Assembly (NCBI GenBank): GCA_027030295.1
Contig: JALVFB010000265.1
Location: forward strand, 1 to 8,730
Source of the DNA: Hyphomicrobiales bacterium
GTDB lineage: Bacteria; Pseudomonadota; Alphaproteobacteria; Rhizobiales; Aestuariivirgaceae
Direction: 5' to 3'
DNA: 8,730 nt
Shown here one piece after another: positions 1 to 8,433 of this stretch. Position 1 is the stretch's first letter; every line of letters begins with the position of its first letter. A program made the translations under genes and the position numbers. The notes beneath the pieces were generated by a model. The model was not told where the DNA came from. It did no database searches and saw nothing but the letters and a program-made list of their open reading frames with translations.

Positions 1-35
1 ATGCCGACACCGAGAGAATGCACCGGGCATTTTTT
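1..35 (+). terminator. Possible terminator of an upstream gene (partial)
   Basis: ATGCC at 1-5 can pair with GGCAT at 26-30, and six T residues follow (30-35), the layout of a Rho-independent terminator. A shorter alternative pairs ATGC (18-21) with GCAT (27-30). The stem is short and the window starts inside it, so the true 5' arm may lie outside. It would end a gene upstream of the window and separate it from the TolC-family gene. Weak call. Confidence 0.28.
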
Positions 36-36
36 C

Positions 37-65
37 TTGGCTGAAAATGCAACCTGTGATATGTT
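37..65 (+). promoter_or_regulatory. Candidate sigma-70 promoter for the TolC-family gene
   Basis: TTGGCT (37-42) and TATGTT (60-65) are separated by 17 nt and each match the -35/-10 consensus at four of six positions. The stretch is AT-richer than its surroundings and lies just after the possible terminator. Transcription would start near 72, giving a leader of about 27 nt before the ATG at 99. No operator palindrome for a MarR- or TetR-type repressor is obvious nearby. Confidence 0.35.
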
Positions 66-98
66 GTAGAAAACAGAATATACCAGGGGTAGAGGGGT

Positions 99-1586
99 AT
101 GAAGGGGAAACAGGTGGCAGCGGCGGCGCTGGCGGTGTGGCTGGCCGGATGCGCGATACAACCCCAGGCGCTGACTTCCGAGGAGATGGTTTCGTTCGCG
201 GAAACCAACCTGAGCGCACTGGCGGCGGATCAGGAACCCATCACCGGGCCCGTGACCCTTTACGAGGCCATGGCGCGAGCGCTGAAATACAACCTGGACT
301 TCCGGGTGGAGCGCATGAAGCAGGCGCTGGCGATGGGCGACGTGGAGCTGAAGAGCTGGGAGATGCTGCCCTCGCTGGTGGCGGAGGCCGGCTATTCGGG
401 GCGTTCGAACGAGCCGGGCGGCAGTTCCGAAAACCTGCTCACGCACACGCAATCGCTGGCCCCTTCCAGGTCCAGCGAGAAGAATGACTTCACCGCCAAG
501 CTGGAGTTCTCCTGGGACATTCTGGATTTCGGCCTGTCCTATGTGCGCGCCAAACAGGCGGCGGACCGTGCGCTGATCGCGCAGGAGCGCACGCGCAAGG
601 TGGTCAACCGCATCATCGAGGATGTGCGCACGGCCTTCTGGCGCGCGGCCAGCGCGCAGCGGCTGGGGGCGGTGATGCGGCGCTTGCGGTCGCGGGTATC
701 AAGGGCGCTGGCCAACGCGCGGCGGCAGGAGCGCAGCGGCACCGAGCCGCTGGCGGCGCTGACCTATGAGCGCGAGCTCATCAGCATCCGGCGGCAACTG
801 GCGGAATTGCAGCGCAATCTGCGGGTGGCGCGCGAGCAGCTGGCGCTGCTGATGAACGTCGCGCCGGGTGCGGAATTTCGGCTGGCCATCCCGAAGCGCC
901 GTCCGATGGGGCTGAACATGCGCTGGAACGCGCCGCGGATGATCGAAATCGCGCTGCGCAACCGGCCGGAATTGCGCGAGCTGGCCTATCAGCAGCGGAT
1001 CAACGCGCAGGAGGCCAATGCGGCGCTGCTCGAGATGCTGCCTGGCATCAGGCTCTATGCGGGCCCGAACTGGGATTCCAACAAGTATCTCTACAACAAC
1101 AACTGGGTGAGCTGGGGCGCGCGCACCACCTGGAACCTCCTGAGATTGTTCCGCCTGCCGGCGCGTCAGCGGCAGATCAAGGCAAGAGACGAGCTTCTGA
1201 AGGCGCAGGCGCAGGCCATGGCCATGGCCATCATCGCCCAGGTGCACATCGCAAGGGTGCGCCACCTCTACCAGCAGCATGTGTTCCGGGCGGCGGCGGA
1301 CTATTTCGACGTGCAGCGGCGCATCCTGAACAAGATCAAGGCGGCGGCCCTGAACGACGCGGCCAGCGAACAGAGCCTGATCCGCGAGCAGATGAACACG
1401 GTGCTGGCGGCGGTGAAATATGACGTGGCCTATGCCGACCTGCAGAACGCCATCGCCAATGTCTATGCATCGCTGGGGCTGGATCCCTTCGACACTCCGG
1501 TGGGGCCGGAAACCAGCGTGCGCGAACTGGCCGCGGCGCTGCGGCGGGCCTGGCGGAAGCCGCTGCAACTGGCGCAGGTGAACTGA
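99..1586 (+). CDS. TolC-family outer-membrane efflux lipoprotein
   Basis: Predicted 495-residue outer-membrane channel of the TolC/OEP family, which trimerises to form the exit duct of RND, ABC or MFS efflux pumps and type I secretion systems. The N-terminus is a lipoprotein signal: Lys2 and Lys4, a hydrophobic stretch, then the lipobox LAGC with Cys18 as the lipidation site, as in OprM and CusC. Two OEP repeats are visible, roughly residues 55-245 and 275-475. Each has long Ala/Arg/Gln-rich helices and a beta-hairpin; the first hairpin includes FSWDILDFG (137-145), the second WVSWGARTTWNLL (336-348). Length is normal for the family. The ATG at 99 is supported by AGGGG at 85-89 and by the signal peptide beginning at once. 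No periplasmic adaptor or inner-membrane pump gene is adjacent on the downstream side; a partner may lie upstream of the window or elsewhere. Substrate cannot be inferred. Family call is confident, specific role is not. Confidence 0.9.
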   Translation: MKGKQVAAAALAVWLAGCAIQPQALTSEEMVSFAETNLSALAADQEPITGPVTLYEAMARALKYNLDFRVERMKQALAMGDVELKSWEMLPSLVAEAGYSGRSNEPGGSSENLLTHTQSLAPSRSSEKNDFTAKLEFSWDILDFGLSYVRAKQAADRALIAQERTRKVVNRIIEDVRTAFWRAASAQRLGAVMRRLRSRVSRALANARRQERSGTEPLAALTYERELISIRRQLAELQRNLRVAREQLALLMNVAPGAEFRLAIPKRRPMGLNMRWNAPRMIEIALRNRPELRELAYQQRINAQEANAALLEMLPGIRLYAGPNWDSNKYLYNNNWVSWGARTTWNLLRLFRLPARQRQIKARDELLKAQAQAMAMAIIAQVHIARVRHLYQQHVFRAAADYFDVQRRILNKIKAAALNDAASEQSLIREQMNTVLAAVKYDVAYADLQNAIANVYASLGLDPFDTPVGPETSVRELAAALRRAWRKPLQLAQVN

Positions 1587-1637
1587 CGGCGGGCACCACG
1601 AAGGAGGCGTGAAACGACAAACGAGCGACCACGGAAT

Positions 1638-1667
1638 GGGCCGGGTTTGACCCGCTTGACCCGGCCC
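1638..1667. repeat. Hairpin with 9-bp perfect stem and duplicated 9-mer
   Basis: GGGCCGGGT (1638-1646) pairs perfectly with ACCCGGCCC (1659-1667) around a 12-nt loop. Loop and right arm contain a tandem near-duplication: TTGACCCGC (1647-1655) followed by TTGACCCGG (1656-1664). No T-run follows, so it is not a canonical Rho-independent terminator. It lies 51 nt after the TolC-family stop codon and only 4 nt before the next inverted repeat, so the two may belong to one element or fold as one RNA. Confidence 0.7.
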
Positions 1668-1671
1668 GCCC

Positions 1672-1745
1672 GAGCCGGACGCATGCAATCTCTCCCCACC
1701 AGGCGGCTTTGGCGGCAACCCTAGCCCCCGGCATGCGTCCGGCTC
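1672..1745. repeat. 74-nt element bounded by perfect 15-bp inverted repeats
   Basis: GAGCCGGACGCATGC (1672-1686) is the exact reverse complement of GCATGCGTCCGGCTC (1731-1745), with a 44-nt centre. Pairing stops sharply at both ends of the arms. The centre is C-rich and carries GGCGGC twice (1702-1707 and 1711-1716). No target-site duplication is seen at the flanks. Possible identities are a small dispersed palindromic element (REP- or MITE-like), a stem-loop in a non-coding RNA, or the stem of a 3' UTR structure. It encodes no protein. The inverted repeat is directly visible; its role is unknown. Confidence 0.75.
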
Positions 1746-1787
1746 ATCTTCTTGCTTCTCCTCTTCTTCTTCCAGACCCCTCCCATC
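1746..1787 (+). terminator. Pyrimidine tract, possible termination region
   Basis: Thirty-six of 42 bases are C or T, with only two G. The tract directly follows the right arm of the 15-bp inverted repeat. C-rich, G-poor RNA with many YC dinucleotides is typical of Rho utilisation sites, and a U/C-rich stretch behind a strong stem could also give imperfect intrinsic termination. Either would end the TolC-family transcript before recA. On the opposite strand it would be a purine tract. The composition is certain; a termination role is inference. Confidence 0.3.
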
Positions 1788-1825
1788 GCCCGCTCTTCGT
1801 TTCCCACCGGGAACGGAGGGCGGGC
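1788..1825 (+). other. Long RNA hairpin with G-U pairs, plus-strand polarity
   Basis: GCCCGC (1788-1793) pairs with GCGGGC (1820-1825), and TTCCC (1801-1805) pairs with GGGAA (1809-1813) around an ACC loop. The intervening bases continue the helix through two T-G wobbles and one bulged T. Those mismatches pair as G-U only in a + strand transcript; on the - strand they would be A-C, so the structure points to rightward transcription. No T-run follows directly. It may be part of the TolC-family 3' UTR or of an uncharacterised RNA. Confidence 0.5.
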
Positions 1826-1922
1826 TTCGCGTGAGGTCTTTCGGTTTTCGCCGTCCGCCGGCGCCGTTGATCACCTGGCGGCCGTGGCGACCGGAGATGT
1901 TCTTTCGCCCGATAGTCCATAC

Positions 1923-1937
1923 GTTCCCTTATATTTC
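1923..1937 (+). promoter_or_regulatory. Second LexA-box-like repeat upstream of recA
   Basis: GTTC (1923-1926), seven bases, then TTTC (1934-1937): seven of eight specified bases of the alphaproteobacterial LexA operator GTTC-N7-GTTC. It lies 21 nt upstream of the recA -35 hexamer and is in the opposite orientation to the site over the -10. A single mismatch in so short a pattern can arise by chance, so this is weaker than the promoter-overlapping site. Confidence 0.3.
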
Positions 1938-1958
1938 CACACAATTCACAGTCTGTGC

Positions 1959-1987
1959 TTGACATGCATCCATTATGAGAACATAGT
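1959..1987 (+). promoter_or_regulatory. recA promoter
   Basis: A perfect -35 hexamer TTGACA (1959-1964), a 17-nt spacer, and CATAGT (1982-1987) matching the -10 consensus at four of six positions. The surrounding stretch is the most AT-rich part of the intergenic region. Transcription would begin near 1994, giving a leader of about 64 nt. The -10 overlaps a near-consensus LexA site, as expected for an SOS-controlled recA. Confidence 0.72.
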
Positions 1988-1993
1988 GCGAAA
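1979..1993 (+). promoter_or_regulatory. LexA (SOS) box overlapping the recA -10
   Basis: GAAC (1979-1982), seven bases (1983-1989), then GAAA (1990-1993). This is the complementary reading of the alphaproteobacterial LexA operator GTTC-N7-GTTC, with one mismatch in the eight specified bases. It covers the whole -10 hexamer and reaches the probable transcription start, so bound LexA would block RNA polymerase. Position and gene identity make the call more convincing than the sequence match alone. Confidence 0.6.
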
Positions 1994-1999
1994 TCAACA

Positions 2000-2014
2000 G
2001 GGGCGGACGGCCCC
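2000..2014 (+). other. Small hairpin in the recA leader
   Basis: GGGGC (2000-2004) pairs with GCCCC (2010-2014) around the 5-nt loop GGACG. It would form close to the 5' end of the recA transcript, about 30 nt before the Shine-Dalgarno AGAGGAA (2044-2050), and may protect the 5' end from decay. No attenuator-like partner is visible. Confidence 0.4.
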
Positions 2015-2057
2015 GTATGCAAATCGTCGGCAGGTGCGCTAAGAGAGGAAACCGGCA

Positions 2058-3119
<1,062 letters not shown>

Positions 3120-3206
3120 GCGCGGGGCGATCGCATGCTGCGGCACGGGGCTTGCGCGGGATTGCGGAAGCGGCCATATCACTGCCACTAAGCAGAAACA
3201 TCCGTG

Positions 3207-3240
3207 GCGCGGGTGTGTGGAACGAGCACCACGCCCGTGC
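3207..3240 (+). promoter_or_regulatory. 11-bp stem-loop in the alaS leader
   Basis: GCGCGGGTGTG (3207-3217) pairs with CACGCCCGTGC (3230-3240) around a 12-nt loop. Nine pairs are Watson-Crick and two are G-U on the + strand, so it forms in the sense transcript and not in an antisense one. It ends 12 nt before the alaS Shine-Dalgarno. No T-run follows, so it is not a terminator. It could stabilise a processed alaS mRNA or serve translational control. E. coli AlaRS binds a palindrome at its own promoter, but nothing here shows the same mechanism. The spacer has no strong promoter; TTGCGC (3152-3157) with CATATC (3175-3180) is the best weak match. Confidence 0.45.
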
Positions 3241-3252
3241 GGGTCAGCAGGC

Positions 3253-3258
3253 AGGTGA
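3253..3258 (+). promoter_or_regulatory. Shine-Dalgarno that fixes the alaS start
   Basis: AGGTGA lies five bases before the ATG at 3264. The frame stays open upstream to a GTG at 3204, but that codon has no comparable site and the 20 extra residues do not resemble AlaRS. The protein beginning at 3264 enters the conserved AlaRS N-terminus within a few residues, so 3264 is the start. Confidence 0.75.
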
Positions 3259-3263
3259 GAGTG

Positions 3264-5942
<2,679 letters not shown>

Positions 5943-5998
5943 GCGGCGGTTGTCCGTTTGCCTCGCTGCGCGCCTTCACATCGCCTGGGAGCGGGGCA

Positions 5999-7288
5999 AT
6001 GCGGGTGCCAGGGGCGGACAAGGCGAGCGGGAAAGCGCTGGGGCTGCTGGAGCTGATCGCCATCGGCGTCGGTGGCATGATCGGCGGCGGCATCTTCTCC
6101 ATGCTCGGGCTGGCCGTCTCGATCACCGGTCATGCCGCGCCATTCGCCTTTCTCATCGGGTCGCTGGTGGCCTTTTTCGCCGGATATTCCTACATCCGGC
6201 TGGCGCTGGCTTTTCGCAACGATGGCGCCAGCTATGTCTATATCAAGCGGGCCTTTCCAAAGAAGCCGCATTTCTCGGCCATGACCGGCTGGACGGTCGT
6301 CATCGGCTATGTGGGCACGCTGGCGCTCTATGCCTTCACCTTCGGGGCCTATGGCGCCGACCTGCTGGGGCGTTCCGATGATCATGGCCTGCGCATGGGG
6401 CTTTCCGCCGCCGTGCTGCTGTTCTTCATGTTCGTGAACCTGCGCAGCGCGAAAACCTCCGGGCGCACGGAGGATCTCGTGGTCTATGCCAAGATCCTCA
6501 TCCTCGCCGTGTTCGCCATCGCCGGGCTGGAGACGGCGGATGCGCGCAACATGCAACCATTGCTGGACAAGGGCTTCGCCTCCATCTTCATGGCCGGGGC
6601 GCTCATCTTCGTGGCCTACGAGGGGTTTCAGCTCATCACCAATGCCGTGCAGGAAACGCGGGAGCCCGAAAAGAACATTCCGCGCGGCATCTACGGCGCC
6701 ATCGCCATCACCTCGTCCATCTACATCCTGTTGGCCATCGTCGCCATCGGCAACCTGCCGGAGCAACGTATCGTCGGCGCGGAGGAATACGCGCTGGCGG
6801 AAGCGGCGCGGCCGGTGCTGGGAGAGGCCGGCGTGGTGATGGTCGGCGTTGCGGCGCTGCTGGCCACGTCATCGGCCATCAACGCCACGGTGTTCGGCGC
6901 GGCGCGGATAATGGCGGAAATGGCGCGCGAGCGGCACATGCCGGCGTTTCTGAAGGCGCGCAATGCCGACGGCGCGCCGTGGGCGGCGGTGGTGGCCATG
7001 ACCCTGCTGGGGCTGGCCTTCGCGCTGCTGGGCGGGCTGGAAATCATCGCCTCGTTCAGCTCCATGACCTTCCTGCTGGTGTCCATCGGCGTCTCGGTGG
7101 CGAACTGGCGGCTGCGCGATCAGACCGGCTCGAACCCCAGGGTCATCATGGCCGGCCTCGCGCTGATGAGCACCACCGTGGCGCTGCTGTTGCTGCACCT
7201 GGCGACGGAAAAGCCGCTTACATTGCTGGAGCTGCTGGGCCTGTATCTGCTTGCGGGTCTGCCGGCATGGTATTACAGCCGGCGCTGA
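5999..7288 (+). CDS. APC-superfamily amino-acid permease
   Basis: Inner-membrane transporter of 429 residues with about twelve hydrophobic helices, the fold of the amino acid-polyamine-organocation superfamily (proton- or sodium-coupled amino-acid or polyamine uptake or exchange). The broken first helix shows GVGGMIGGGIF (23-33), the glycine-rich substrate-backbone motif. Helix 6 carries FVAYEGFQLI (204-213), the usual second half of the binding site. It is followed by a charged loop, QETREPEKNIPRG, typical of the family. Estimated helices: 15-42, 47-68, 94-122, 132-147, 160-178, 192-217, 231-252, 275-297, 326-345, 347-367, 380-398 and 408-425. The ATG at 5999 has GGGAG (5987-5991) at good spacing. 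It lies 56 nt after alaS and 13 nt before trmJ on the same strand, so probably shares a transcript. Substrate is unknown; being next to alaS does not prove alanine transport. Confidence 0.9.
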   Translation: MRVPGADKASGKALGLLELIAIGVGGMIGGGIFSMLGLAVSITGHAAPFAFLIGSLVAFFAGYSYIRLALAFRNDGASYVYIKRAFPKKPHFSAMTGWTVVIGYVGTLALYAFTFGAYGADLLGRSDDHGLRMGLSAAVLLFFMFVNLRSAKTSGRTEDLVVYAKILILAVFAIAGLETADARNMQPLLDKGFASIFMAGALIFVAYEGFQLITNAVQETREPEKNIPRGIYGAIAITSSIYILLAIVAIGNLPEQRIVGAEEYALAEAARPVLGEAGVVMVGVAALLATSSAINATVFGAARIMAEMARERHMPAFLKARNADGAPWAAVVAMTLLGLAFALLGGLEIIASFSSMTFLLVSIGVSVANWRLRDQTGSNPRVIMAGLALMSTTVALLLLHLATEKPLTLLELLGLYLLAGLPAWYYSRR

Positions 7289-7294
7289 AGGAGG
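7288..7294 (+). promoter_or_regulatory. Strong Shine-Dalgarno for trmJ, overlapping the permease stop
   Basis: AAGGAGG is a near-perfect anti-16S complement, seven bases before the ATG at 7302. Its first base is the last base of the permease TGA (7286-7288), so ribosomes ending the permease sit on the next initiation site, which suggests translational coupling. It settles the trmJ start; an in-frame ATG at 7251 lies inside the permease gene and adds residues foreign to the family. Confidence 0.8.
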
Positions 7295-7301
7295 TCAGGA
7301 C

Positions 7302-8120
7302 ATGGGCAAGACGAAGCGGCCGGGCAACATCGATCCGACGGCGCCGGTGGTCATTCTGGTGAACCCGCAGCTGGGGGAAAATATCGGCACGGCGGCGCGG
7401 GCCATGGCCAACTTCGGCCTTTCCGAATTGCGGCTGGTGGATCCGCGCGAGGCGTGGCCGAACGAGAAGGCGCGGCGGGCGGCTTCCGGCGCGGACTGGA
7501 TCATCGAAGGCGCGCGGGTGTTCGACACGCTTCAGGAGGCCATCGCCGATCTGCACCGGGTCTATGCCACCACGGCGCGCCCGCGCGGCATGACCAAGAC
7601 GGTGATCACGCCGGAAGAGGCGGGGCGCGAGATGCACGCGCGGGTGGCGAAGGGCCAGAAAATGGGTCTGCTCTTCGGGCGCGAGCGCTGGGGGCTGACC
7701 AATGACGAGGTATCATTGGCGGATGTCATCATCACGGCGCCGGTGAATCCGGACTTCGCCTCGTTGAATATCGCTCAAGCCGTGCTGCTGGTGGCCTACG
7801 AGTGGTATCGGCACGTGGCCGGCGAAAGCGTGGGCATGGGCACGGCGGAAGCGCCGCCGGTGACGCCGGGGTTGCAGATGCCGGACTCACGCCCGGCGAC
7901 GCGGGCGGAGCTGATCGGCCTGTTCGAGCATCTGGAAGCGGCGCTGGACGAGGCGGATTATTTTCGCGCCAAGGACATGCGGCCCGTGATCGTGCGCAAT
8001 TTGCGCAACATGCTGGAGCGGGCGGAGCTTTCCGAGCAGGAGGTGCGCACGCTGCGCGGCGTCATCCGGGCGCTTTCCGGTTTGCGCAGCCGCGGCGGGG
8101 CGGCGGAAAGGAGTGGGTGA
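7302..8120 (+). CDS. trmJ: tRNA (cytidine/uridine-2'-O-)-methyltransferase, TrmJ type
   Basis: SPOUT-class, S-adenosylmethionine-dependent RNA 2'-O-methyltransferase of 272 residues; E. coli TrmJ (246 residues) methylates the ribose of nucleotide 32 in tRNA anticodon loops. The three knotted-fold motifs are visible. Motif 1 is NPQLGENIGTAARAMANFG (21-39), with the Asn27 and Arg33 expected at the catalytic site. Motif 2 is LLFGRERWGLTNDE (123-136). Motif 3 is SLNIAQAV (154-161), which forms the AdoMet pocket. The C-terminal helical part (about 205-262), with LFEHLEAAL and an Arg/Leu-rich segment ending LRGVIRAL, matches the TrmJ dimer extension and separates it from short TrmL-type enzymes. 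The call is firm for TrmJ-family methyltransferase; target position 32 is inferred from the family. The gene is tightly linked to the permease in front and followed after 53 nt by a small membrane protein. Confidence 0.9.
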   Translation: MGKTKRPGNIDPTAPVVILVNPQLGENIGTAARAMANFGLSELRLVDPREAWPNEKARRAASGADWIIEGARVFDTLQEAIADLHRVYATTARPRGMTKTVITPEEAGREMHARVAKGQKMGLLFGRERWGLTNDEVSLADVIITAPVNPDFASLNIAQAVLLVAYEWYRHVAGESVGMGTAEAPPVTPGLQMPDSRPATRAELIGLFEHLEAALDEADYFRAKDMRPVIVRNLRNMLERAELSEQEVRTLRGVIRALSGLRSRGGAAERSG

Positions 8121-8173
8121 AAATGGCCGGCGCAGATCCCATCTCTGTAAATGGAGCATAGGGAGGTAGCGCC

Positions 8174-8422
8174 ATGACCCTGGATCAACTCACCGCCTTT
8201 TTCGGCTGGATGACGGTGCTGAACATCGGTTTTCTGGCCCTGGCGTGGCTGTTCGTGTGGCTGGAATGGCCGTGGATCACCATGATCGTGCGGCGGGTGT
8301 TTCCGCTGCCGGTGGAGAAGCTGGACGAGGATTACTTCCGTTGGCTGATCCAGTATGAGCTGTTCATCTACGTGTTCAACCTGATGCCGTGGCTGGCGCT
8401 GAAGATCGTGCAGGCGCAGTAA
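8174..8422 (+). CDS. Small two-helix membrane protein, DUF6868-like
   Basis: An 82-residue protein with two hydrophobic segments, about residues 9-30 and 58-80, joined by a loop with basic (VRR) and acidic (KLDEDYF) residues. The arrangement (a short N-terminus with Leu/Thr, an Asn in the first helix, and VFNLMPWLALKIV near the end) resembles the DUF6868 family of uncharacterised bacterial membrane proteins; I recognise this from pattern only. GGGAGG (8161-8166) seven bases before the ATG and codon use like the neighbouring genes support it as real. It sits 53 nt after trmJ and 11 nt before the next gene, probably in the same transcript. Function is unknown; a role in the inner membrane is all that can be inferred. 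Confidence 0.75.
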   Translation: MTLDQLTAFFGWMTVLNIGFLALAWLFVWLEWPWITMIVRRVFPLPVEKLDEDYFRWLIQYELFIYVFNLMPWLALKIVQAQ

Positions 8423-8433
8423 GGCGGGACGCG

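Larger units (their letters stand above)
1587..1958. other. Structured tolC-recA intergenic region
   Basis: The 471-nt gap between the TolC-family gene and recA has no convincing coding sequence: open frames across it have no credible start, ribosome-binding site or recognisable protein. It holds a series of secondary-structure elements (1638-1667, 1672-1745, 1788-1825) and a pyrimidine tract (1746-1787), followed by an unstructured segment and the recA promoter from 1959. The segment 1826-1922 is GC-rich and shows only weak pairing, such as CGCC at 1862-1865 with GGCG at 1877-1880. The region could be a 3' UTR with terminators, a non-coding RNA gene, or a dispersed palindromic repeat; the sequence alone does not decide. 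Confidence 0.6.

Noticed and set aside
47..487. 146-codon frame at the window start
   Set aside because: It overlaps the signal peptide and first repeat of the TolC-family protein in another frame; Gly/Arg-rich shadow.
1672..1745. Integron attC site or insertion-sequence ends
   Set aside because: The arm ends do not match the attC core sites RYYYAAC and GTTRRRY, no integrase or transposase is near, and no target-site duplication flanks the repeat.
699..1874. 391-codon open frame on the minus strand
   Set aside because: Antisense to most of the TolC-family gene and running into the structured intergenic region; Arg/Gln/His/Pro-rich shadow of its codon pattern.
1752..2042. 96-codon frame crossing the tolC-recA gap
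   Set aside because: It starts at a TTG within the pyrimidine tract, has no Shine-Dalgarno, and runs through the third hairpin, the recA promoter and the LexA box; the product has no family likeness.
3120..3206. Intrinsic terminator after recA
   Set aside because: No stem followed by a T-run is present; the spacer stays GC-rich to the alaS leader hairpin.
3204..3263. 20-residue N-terminal extension of AlaRS from a GTG
   Set aside because: No ribosome-binding site, no AlaRS similarity, and it would place the leader hairpin in the coding region; ATG 3264 has AGGTGA at proper spacing.
7251..7301. 17-residue N-terminal extension of TrmJ
   Set aside because: It lies inside the permease gene; the AAGGAGG site clearly serves ATG 7302.
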